A DNA stretch of 11,894 bases from assembly GCA_937915965.1 (NCBI GenBank), contig CALGHC010000069.1, positions 1-11,894 on the forward strand, given 5' to 3'. Under the pieces are notes generated by a model. That model was not told where the DNA came from. It did no database searches and saw only the letters and a list, made by a program, of their open reading frames with translations. Source of the stretch: an uncultured Myxococcales bacterium (GTDB taxonomy: Bacteria; Myxococcota_A; UBA9042). The position numbers were made by a program, and so were the translations under genes. Within the stretch, counting starts at the first letter, position 1, and each line of letters starts with the position of its first letter. Shown here piece by piece: positions 6,714 to 11,894 of this stretch.

Positions 6714-7487
6714 CTACCGGGCCACGGCCGCGTCGACGATCAGCGAGGCGCCCACCGGCAACGTGGCCCGCGCGAGCACGTGCCGCTCAGCAGCAAAGAG
6801 CCAGGCGAGCGGCTCATTCACCACGGCGGGCAGCGCCACCAGGTCACTGCGGGGAGGGCCCGCGCGCGCCGGGCCAAGCCGCCCGAACAAGCGAACGGCG
6901 GCGACCGGCGGCAGCAGGAACGTGTTGTAGTAGCTGATTCGGCGAACTAAGAAGCCCGCGGCGCCGAGCCGCTCGCCAAGCTCGCGTCGGTGATAGCGCC
7001 GGTAGTGATGCAGCGCGACGTCGTGGTCGCTCCACAGCCATTGAAGCGCTGGAACGGTCGCGATCAAGCGGCCGCCGGGCCGCAGGACGCGACGGACCTC
7101 AGCCATGGCGGCGACGTCATCGTCGACGTGCTCGAAGACGTCGAGCGCGATCGCCACGTCGGCACTTGCCGATGACAGAGGCAGATCGGGGAGGGCGCCG
7201 GCCTGGACGTCGACCCCGCGTTTGTGCGCGATGTCGAGCGCGATCGGGCTGGCCTCGACGCCGTACGCGTCGAGGCCCTCGAAACGACGGCCGATCGCCA
7301 GGAGAGTACCGCCGGTGCCGGCGCCGATGTCGACCAGATCGAGGCGTCCGCGACCGTCGACTTTTGCGGCGCTGCCGAGATCCGCGAGCGCGGCGCCAAG
7401 CCACGTAAAGATCACCTGCCGCGAACCACGGAACCAAAAGTGACGTTCCTCCGCGTCTGCCATGCGTTGGTATTCATGTGCTTCCAC
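6714..7487 (-). CDS. class I SAM-dependent methyltransferase
   Basis: This is a 257-residue methyltransferase of the type 11 Rossmann-fold class. Motif I is VDIGAGTGG (52-60), with the acidic residue after strand 2 in YGVEAS (Glu78). The strand-4 region is ALDVFEHVDD (114-123), followed by RVLRPGGRLIATVPALQWLW (133-152), SDHD and HHYRRYHRREL. The N-terminus EYQRMADAEERHFWFRGSRQ resembles the EY..M...E.RHWWFRGRR start of a common subfamily often found with glycosyltransferases or lipid-modifying genes. The methyl acceptor cannot be told. The GTG at 7487 was chosen because it follows GAGGGG by five bases and keeps this conserved start; the frame is open back to 7862 without family-like sequence. 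It lies 14 bases before the TTG of phoH and may head the operon, although it is not a usual member of the phoH-ybeY cluster. Confidence 0.88.
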   Translation of the reverse strand: MEAHEYQRMADAEERHFWFRGSRQVIFTWLGAALADLGSAAKVDGRGRLDLVDIGAGTGGTLLAIGRRFEGLDAYGVEASPIALDIAHKRGVDVQAGALPDLPLSSASADVAIALDVFEHVDDDVAAMAEVRRVLRPGGRLIATVPALQWLWSDHDVALHHYRRYHRRELGERLGAAGFLVRRISYYNTFLLPPVAAVRLFGRLGPARAGPPRSDLVALPAVVNEPLAWLFAAERHVLARATLPVGASLIVDAAVAR

Positions 7488-7492
7488 GACCA

Positions 7493-7498
7493 CCCCTC
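7493..7498 (-). promoter_or_regulatory. Shine-Dalgarno for the methyltransferase gene
   Basis: GAGGGG on the minus strand lies five bases before the GTG at 7487. It supports that start over the in-frame GTG at 7493 and the ATG at 7463. Confidence 0.6.
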
Positions 7499-7646
7499 GC
7501 CCACGGCGAAGACGCCGAGCCGAAGGTCGCACTTCCAACCCCGGCGAGCAAACCCTCCGAGCGACCGCTGGGCGAGGTTCGAAATCCGGGTCTGGGGTCA
7601 ACCGCGCCGGGCCAAGCGGGTGGCGAACGCCGCCAAGCAGCGGGGA

Positions 7647-7674
7647 AGTCGCGAGAACCACGCTTCTCGCGACT
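7647..7674. repeat. perfect 11-bp inverted repeat (hairpin)
   Basis: AGTCGCGAGAA (7647-7657) and TTCTCGCGACT (7664-7674) are exact reverse complements around a six-base loop. No T-run follows and no gene ends nearby on either strand, so a simple terminator is unlikely. It could be an operator for a dimeric regulator or a hairpin in the 5' leader of the leftward transcript. Confidence 0.75.
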
Positions 7675-7819
7675 AGGGGCCGAGCGCCGCCCCCCTTCGA
7701 ACCAAGAGACGCGGACTGGCGCCGATCAGCGGAGTTGGGAATGAGGCCCCGGATTTGAAACCGCGACCGCGACCGCTTGCAGGCCCGACGCCGCAGCGAT
7801 ACCCTCGCGTCCCCACATC

Positions 7820-7824
7820 GGAGA
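7820..7824 (+). promoter_or_regulatory. Shine-Dalgarno for ssb
   Basis: GGAGA lies six bases before the ATG at 7831. It agrees with the conserved SSB N-terminus and excludes the open extension back to 7777. Confidence 0.65.
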
Positions 7825-7830
7825 CCCACT

Positions 7831-8385
7831 ATGAGCGTCAACAAGGTCATTCTCCTAGGCAACCTCGGCAGCGATCCGGAGTTGCGCTACACACCCAGCA
7901 ACCGCGCCGTTACCGAGCTGCGTATCGCGACCTCAGAGTCGTGGACGGGCCAGGACGGTCAGCGCAACGAATCGACGGAATGGCACAGCGTCGTCGTCTG
8001 GGGTCGGCAGGCAGAGAACTGCGAGCGCTACCTGCGCAAAGGCCGCCAGGTCTACATTGAAGGCCGTCTGACGACCCGAGACTGGGTCGGCCAGGACGGC
8101 CAGAAGCGCTACAAGACCGAGGTCGTTGCGCAGAACGTGCAGTTCCTGTCGGGAGGTCGCGGCGACGGCCCGAGCGATGGCGATGGTGGCGGTGGCGGTG
8201 GCGGTGGCGGCGGCGGCGACCGAGGCGGCGACCGAGGCGGCGACCGAGGCAGCGACCGAGGCGGCGACCGAGGCGGCGACCAAGGCAAGGCGGAGTCGCG
8301 ACCGGCGAAGGCGGGCGAGCCAGCACCAGGCATGGCAGATTCCGGCGACGACTATGACGGGCTGAATGACGACATCCCGTTCTAG
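7831..8385 (+). CDS. ssb: single-stranded DNA-binding protein SSB
   Basis: This 184-residue SSB coats single-stranded DNA in replication, recombination and repair. The N-terminal OB fold covers residues 1-109, with the typical start MSVNKVILLGNLGSDPELRY, the block STEWHSVVVWGRQAE and the segment GRQVYIEGRLTTRDW. The protein ends in the acidic tip DDIPF, which docks partner proteins in characterised SSBs. Between them is a glycine-rich linker with 11 consecutive Gly (119-129) followed by six four-residue units of DRGG type (130-153). The linker is encoded by slippage-prone repeats. The start follows GGAGA and the family consensus. The gene is transcribed away from the methyltransferase-phoH operon and stands alone here, without rpsF or rpsR, its frequent neighbours elsewhere. 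Confidence 0.96.
   Translation: MSVNKVILLGNLGSDPELRYTPSNRAVTELRIATSESWTGQDGQRNESTEWHSVVVWGRQAENCERYLRKGRQVYIEGRLTTRDWVGQDGQKRYKTEVVAQNVQFLSGGRGDGPSDGDGGGGGGGGGGGDRGGDRGGDRGSDRGGDRGGDQGKAESRPAKAGEPAPGMADSGDDYDGLNDDIPF
8185..8289 (+). repeat. in-frame microsatellite in ssb linker
   Basis: Bases 8185-8217 encode 11 glycines as GGT/GGC codons. Bases 8218-8289 are six 12-bp units, mostly GACCGAGGCGGC, of which the last is the most diverged. Both arrays stay in frame, so changes in copy number would lengthen or shorten the linker without breaking the gene. Confidence 0.9.
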
Positions 8386-8413
8386 ACGCTTGTTCTGAGC
8401 GGACGCCTGTCCC

Positions 8414-8481
8414 GGCTGGATCAGCGCCCCGGTCGAATCAGCGCCCCGATCGAATCTGCGCCCCGGTCGAATCTGCGCCCC
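8414..8481. repeat. four 17-bp tandem repeats downstream of ssb
   Basis: Four head-to-tail units of 17 bases occupy 8414-8430, 8431-8447, 8448-8464 and 8465-8481, all ending in GCGCCCC. Unit 2 is GGTCGAATCAGCGCCCC. Units 3 and 4 differ from each other at one base, unit 4 differs from unit 2 at one base, and unit 1 differs from unit 2 at three. A decayed partial unit may follow at 8482. The period is not a multiple of three and the array lies between two genes, so it is not coding. Confidence 0.85.
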
Positions 8482-8541
8482 GGCCAGGATGAGCGTTCCG
8501 ACGGACCCCGCGCAGCGCGTGGCCGCGGCCACAGAGGTTCC

Positions 8542-8871
8542 ATGACGGTCCGCTCCCTTGGCTCATTTGTCGTCCAACACCGCTACACCGTTCACCGCGC
8601 TGACCGCGATCGCGCCCTGGCGCTGCTTGCGCGGGTGCGGGACTACGCCGCAGACCTGGGCCTCGCCCACTTCGAGGTCTGGGTGGATGAAGACGCCGGC
8701 CAGGTCACGGAGCTGCACGGCTACGATTCCTGGAATCAGTACCAGCGCCTCCAGGGCAAGGACGTGCCGGCGGTGATGCGCGAGGTCTACGCGGAGCTTG
8801 AGCGGGTGATCGAGGGCGGCTGGGACGGCGTCGACAGCCGAACATGGCAGCCAACCGATCTACCAGACTGA
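8542..8871 (+). CDS. small protein, possible dimeric alpha/beta-barrel (ABM-like)
   Basis: The product is a 109-residue cytoplasmic protein with no signal peptide or membrane segment. The order strand (QHRYTVH, 12-18), helix (ADRDRALALLARVRDYAADL, 20-39), strand (FEVWVDE, 44-50), strand (VTELHGY, 55-61), then W/Y-containing helix (SWNQYQRLQ) resembles the dimeric alpha/beta-barrel fold of antibiotic-biosynthesis-monooxygenase-like and NIPSNAP-like proteins. This is a fold-level guess: no catalytic signature is visible and such domains include enzymes, heme-binding proteins and proteins of unknown role. The ATG at 8542 has AGAGG four bases upstream. It lies 156 bases after ssb, beyond a tandem repeat array, and may be co-transcribed with ssb or separate. 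Codon use is like its neighbours, so a real gene is likely. Confidence 0.7.
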   Translation: MTVRSLGSFVVQHRYTVHRADRDRALALLARVRDYAADLGLAHFEVWVDEDAGQVTELHGYDSWNQYQRLQGKDVPAVMREVYAELERVIEGGWDGVDSRTWQPTDLPD

Positions 8872-8970
8872 CGCAGACCCCGACAGTTTGCGCGCAATTC
8901 CAACGGCATAAGCGATACACCCTCCGCTGCGGTGGCGCTGGCGCGGCGCCTTGCTTACACTGCCTGTCCG
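8872..8970. other. intergenic region upstream of the giant lipoprotein gene
   Basis: These 99 bases are presumed to hold the promoter of the lipoprotein gene. Weak -10-like words are TACACT (8956-8961) and GATACA (8914-8919), but neither has a convincing -35 at normal spacing. No Shine-Dalgarno is visible before either candidate ATG (8971 or 8983), so a very short leader or leaderless mRNA is possible. Confidence 0.3.
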
Positions 8971-11894
8971 ATGACCCGACCGATGCACAAAGGCGCCGCT
9001 CTCCTCCTTCTTGGCGCGATCACGTCTTGTAGCTTGACGGCGACGGACGACAAGCCGGTCGCAGGCCTCATCGCCGATGCCGCCGACGACGCCGGCGCGA
9101 TCATCGACAGCGGCGGTATCGCAGAAATCGCGCCGGTCGACGTGACCGCGCCCGTCGACGTCGGCGGCGACGCCAGCGACACGTGCGACCCCGCTTGCGC
9201 TGCGGGCTACGTTTGTTTTGCCAGCAGCAACGGTCCCAGCTGCCAGCCGCATCCTGAGGTCGGCTGCAGCCCGTGCGCCACCGACGCCGCGTGCCTCGGT
9301 GGCACCTGCGAAGCCATCGACGGTGAGGGGCCCTTCTGTGTGGTGCCGTGCGCGGTCGGAGAGGACGGGATCGACTCCTGCGCCGGCGGCTCGACCTGCG
9401 GATTTCGCGAGGGCGCGATGGTGTGCCTGCCAGACAACGGCAGCTGCACCTGCGGACTCCAAACGGGCGGCGAGATCGTCGGCTGCGACAGCGGTAACGG
9501 GGCGCTGGGTGTGTGCGGCGGCACCCGAATCTGCGACCCCGACAACGGTTGGAGCCCCTGTACCGCCGTATCTGCGGGTGACGACGTCTGCAATGGCCTC
9601 GACGACGACTGCGATGGTCAGACCGACGAGGAGCTTGGCGGCGCCCCCTGCGGACCGGCTGGCGCGCCCGAGTGCGCGGGCGTCGAGGTCTGTGATGGTT
9701 CAAATGGCCTGATTTGCAACGGCAAGACCCCTTTATCTGAGGTTTGCAACGGGTTCGACGACGACTGTGATGGCGCCATCGACGACGACCTGCCAGCCAG
9801 CCAGCCCTGCAGCCACGACAACGCCGTAGGTTCGTGCCCCGGCATCGCCGTGTGCGGCGCCGGCAACGGCTGGCTCTGCGATGCCCCGGCCGCCGTCGTC
9901 GAGACGTGCAATGGCGTCGACGACGACTGCAACGGGATGGTGGATGACCTGGGGCCACTGAGCGGCTGCTCGACGACCAACGCCTTTGGTTCTTGTGCCG
10001 GCGCGCTGACATGCGCCGGGGCAGGCGGGCTGGTCTGCACGGCGCCGGCGCCGGCTGCCGAGACGTGCAATGGACTCGACGACGACTGCGACGGCGCGAT
10101 CGACGATGACCTGCCTGCCACCCAGCCCTGCTCCTCGGCCAACGCGGAGGGAAGCTGCCCGGGCGAAGCCGCATGCCAGGGCGCGCTAGGCTGGGTGTGC
10201 GCTGCTCCGCCGGCCGAGGCCGACATCTGCAACGGCGCCGATGACGACTGTGATGGCGAGACGGATGAGCCTGCCGGGCTGCCGGTCGCGTGCGAACAGG
10301 CAAACGCCCTCGGTATCTGCACGGGGGCGATCGCTTGCGCCGGCGTCGCCGGTCCGTTCTGCGATGCGCCCGCCGCCGTGACCGAGACGTGCAACGGCGC
10401 CGACGACGACTGTGACGGCGCAACCGACGAGGACTTCGTCGACCCCTTGGAGGGGATCCCGCTGTCGCCGGCACACTGCGGCGCCTGCGCCAAATCCTGC
10501 AAGCTCGCCAGCCCAGCGAGCACCGAGGCGACCTGCGCTCTGAACAAGAGCGGTTCCGCCCAATGCGGGGTCGTTTGCAAGCCCGGCTTCGTCGACATGG
10601 ACAAGAACCCGGCCGATGGCTGCGAGTGTCTCTTCATCGACGACTGGGACGAACCCGACGGCGTCGATCAGAACTGCGACGGCATCGACGGCGACATCAC
10701 CAAGGCGGTCTTTGTCGCCAAGACCGGCGCCGACGCCAACCCCGGAACGCTTGAGTTGCCGGTTTTGACCCTGGCCCGGGCCCTGACGGTCGCCGTCGAC
10801 GAACAGAAACGAGACGTGTACATGGCCGGCGGCGTGTGGATCGAGAACGTCGAGGTCGTCGCGGGAGTGTCGATCTACGGCGGCTTCAGCGCGGATTTCA
10901 ACAAGCGCGACACGGTCAACGATCAAACAGTGCTGGTGGGCCAGGCGCCCCAAGGCGGCGTGACCGCCACCCTGATCTGCCGTGACATCGTCGGCGGCGC
11001 AGCCAAGCAGAAGACACGAGTCGACGGCTTGATGATCATCGGCGCCGCGGCAAAGCAGAGCGGTGCCTCGGCCCATGGCGTCTACTCCGACGGCTGCGAC
11101 GAACGCTTCCATCTTGTGTTCACGACCGTCCTCGCGGGAGACGGCGCAGCGGGCTTTTCGGGAGGCAGCGGCAAGAACGGTCTGGTCGGCCCCAACGGCG
11201 GACCAGGGCTGAAGGCGCGCGACATTGATCACACCGTGTGCAGCGAGGCAGATCACCTGGCCGGCGGCAGCGCTGGGGTGCTCTCCTGCGGCGGCGCCCC
11301 CGTACATGGCGGCGTCGGCGGCACCGCGATCTGCCCGGTCATGGATGAGGACACGCCGACGCCACTTTGCCCGACGAAGCCCTATGTCCAGACCGCCAAC
11401 GCGATAGAATCTGGCGGCAAGGGCGCAGGTTCCGCTGGCGGCGGAGGCGGCCTGCCCGGCTGGGATAGCTACATCGACTCGAACAAGGGCGTCGTCACCG
11501 AATGCAAGGGCTCGATCTCTTGCAGCACCTGCCGTGTCCCGGTACAGCCTCGCGACGGTGAGGACGGCGAGAAGGGTGAGGGCGGCGACCACGGCGCGGC
11601 GGGCCTGGGCTGCTACGACGTTCAGGGAGCGATCTCGGCGGGCGTCTGGGTCGGCGGGGTCGGTGGCACGGGCGCGTTGGGTCAACACGGTAGCGGCGGC
11701 GGCGGTGGCGGCGCTGCCGGCGGCGTCGAGGTCCATGACTGCGCAGAGGCTCCGAGCCACTTCACCGACATCAGCGGTTCGGGCGGAGGCGCTGGCGCGG
11801 GCGGCTGTGGCGGTTCCGGCGGGCTCGGTGGCAACGGCGGTGGCGGCTCGTTCGCTGTGCTGATCATCGCGCCCCAAACTGGCGTGCCGGTTCT
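8971..11894 (+). CDS. giant lipoprotein with MopE-type metal-binding repeats and beta-helix/Gly-rich region (3' end outside window)
   Basis: The first 974 residues are present and the frame is open at the edge. The signal peptide ends at lipobox ITSC with Cys20; position +2 is Ser, fitting outer-membrane or surface export. Residues 72-200 are cysteine-rich. Residues 207-487 hold six CNGxDDDCDGxxD(D/E) motifs of the MopE putative metal-binding type, each embedded in a roughly 53-residue cysteine unit. Residues 503-560 carry a CGACAKSC...C...GCEC segment, followed by DQNCDGIDGD (566-575) and an AVFVAKTGADANPGT stretch that opens a DUF1565/right-handed beta-helix-like part. From about 720 on the sequence is Gly-rich with scattered cysteines. 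Such proteins are typical of Myxococcota and are presumed surface or secreted. D-x-D-x-D-G spacing suggests Ca2+ binding, and MopE itself binds copper; the ligand here is inferred. Long open frames on the opposite strand are composition shadows. Confidence 0.9.
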   Translation, partial: MTRPMHKGAALLLLGAITSCSLTATDDKPVAGLIADAADDAGAIIDSGGIAEIAPVDVTAPVDVGGDASDTCDPACAAGYVCFASSNGPSCQPHPEVGCSPCATDAACLGGTCEAIDGEGPFCVVPCAVGEDGIDSCAGGSTCGFREGAMVCLPDNGSCTCGLQTGGEIVGCDSGNGALGVCGGTRICDPDNGWSPCTAVSAGDDVCNGLDDDCDGQTDEELGGAPCGPAGAPECAGVEVCDGSNGLICNGKTPLSEVCNGFDDDCDGAIDDDLPASQPCSHDNAVGSCPGIAVCGAGNGWLCDAPAAVVETCNGVDDDCNGMVDDLGPLSGCSTTNAFGSCAGALTCAGAGGLVCTAPAPAAETCNGLDDDCDGAIDDDLPATQPCSSANAEGSCPGEAACQGALGWVCAAPPAEADICNGADDDCDGETDEPAGLPVACEQANALGICTGAIACAGVAGPFCDAPAAVTETCNGADDDCDGATDEDFVDPLEGIPLSPAHCGACAKSCKLASPASTEATCALNKSGSAQCGVVCKPGFVDMDKNPADGCECLFIDDWDEPDGVDQNCDGIDGDITKAVFVAKTGADANPGTLELPVLTLARALTVAVDEQKRDVYMAGGVWIENVEVVAGVSIYGGFSADFNKRDTVNDQTVLVGQAPQGGVTATLICRDIVGGAAKQKTRVDGLMIIGAAAKQSGASAHGVYSDGCDERFHLVFTTVLAGDGAAGFSGGSGKNGLVGPNGGPGLKARDIDHTVCSEADHLAGGSAGVLSCGGAPVHGGVGGTAICPVMDEDTPTPLCPTKPYVQTANAIESGGKGAGSAGGGGGLPGWDSYIDSNKGVVTECKGSISCSTCRVPVQPRDGEDGEKGEGGDHGAAGLGCYDVQGAISAGVWVGGVGGTGALGQHGSGGGGGGAAGGVEVHDCAEAPSHFTDISGSGGGAGAGGCGGSGGLGGNGGGGSFAVLIIAPQTGVPV
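9589..10431 (+). repeat. six tandem ~53-residue MopE-motif units
   Basis: The motif Cys codons start at residues 207, 259, 313, 366, 420 and 474 of the lipoprotein, spacings of 52, 54, 53, 54 and 54. Within each interval a PC...NA.G.C.G...C....G..C.AP...E.CNG pattern recurs. Only the first and the last two units show D-E after the DG loop; the middle three show D-D. Unit 3 has Asn in place of Asp in the DCDG position (DCNG). Confidence 0.88.

Larger units (their letters stand above)
7488..7830. other. divergent intergenic region between methyltransferase and ssb
   Basis: These 343 bases separate a leftward operon from the rightward ssb gene, so promoters for both should lie here, but none can be placed with confidence. 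Short open frames exist in several phases, none with a recognisable motif or a good ribosome site. Visible structure: a perfect 11-bp hairpin at 7647-7674; an imperfect inverted repeat in which GGTTCGAAATCCGGG (7576-7590) matches the reverse complement of 7748-7762 at 13 of 15 bases; a third GGTTCGAA on the minus strand within 7696-7703; and a short CCGCGA direct repeat near 7761-7776. The T-arm-like words do not belong to a foldable tRNA. Confidence 0.5.

Noticed and set aside
7576..7703. GGTTCGAA words resembling tRNA T-arms, considered as a tRNA gene or att remnant
   Set aside because: The flanking bases do not form a T-stem and no acceptor, D or anticodon arms can be folded around them.
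7462..7758. Short plus-strand frames in the divergent intergenic region
   Set aside because: They overlap the methyltransferase start or each other, and have no motif or convincing ribosome site.
8414..8481. The 17-bp array considered as a CRISPR array
   Set aside because: The units are directly adjacent with no spacers and too short for CRISPR repeats.
8934..8950. GGCGC...GCGCC stem before the giant lipoprotein gene as a terminator
   Set aside because: Only five base pairs in very GC-rich DNA with no T-run; likely chance.
9101..11877. Three long minus-strand open frames (457, 339 and 563 codons) opposite the giant lipoprotein
   Set aside because: Their Arg/Ser- or Ala-rich sequences are reverse images of the Cys/Asp/Gly repeats; the plus frame has a lipobox and recognised motifs.

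Overview
The window is 11.9 kb of GC-rich DNA with dense coding on both strands. The organism is most likely a member of the Myxococcota (former Deltaproteobacteria). This rests on protein style rather than on a marker gene: cysteine-rich lipoproteins, a TPR-plus-membrane-hairpin protein, and a giant lipoprotein with repeated CNGxDDDCDG motifs followed by an NCDGIDGD...ANPGT segment and a glycine-rich tail, all typical of that group. No rRNA, tRNA, CRISPR array, transposase or phage gene was seen.

Layout. (1) 122-2166, plus strand: a two-gene unit joined by a TAATG stop/start overlap. It encodes an exported or membrane-anchored TPR-like protein and a 345-residue lipoprotein with 36 cysteines besides the lipidated one. 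(2) 2185-7487, minus strand, transcribed right to left: a class I SAM methyltransferase, then the classic phoH - HD-domain c-di-AMP phosphodiesterase (pgpH type) - ybeY cluster. The plus- and minus-strand units converge on a small hairpin at 2168-2195. (3) 7488-7830: a 343-base divergent intergenic region with a perfect 11-bp hairpin and a spaced imperfect inverted repeat. (4) 7831-8871, plus strand: ssb, an intergenic array of four 17-bp tandem repeats, and a small protein of probable alpha/beta-barrel fold. (5) 8971 to the right edge: the first 974 residues of a very large secreted lipoprotein, cut by the window.

Functionally, the minus-strand cluster is RNA and second-messenger housekeeping: YbeY is an rRNA-processing metalloprotein, PhoH is its usual ATPase partner, and the 7TM-HD protein degrades c-di-AMP in better-studied relatives. 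SSB serves DNA replication and repair. The two lipoproteins point to an elaborated, disulfide-rich and probably metal-binding cell envelope. No gene here has the look of a wholly new defence or mobile system. The more interesting points are the unusual size and tail of the HD protein, the phoH start, the repeat arrays and hairpins outside genes, and the two cysteine-rich lipoproteins of unknown role.
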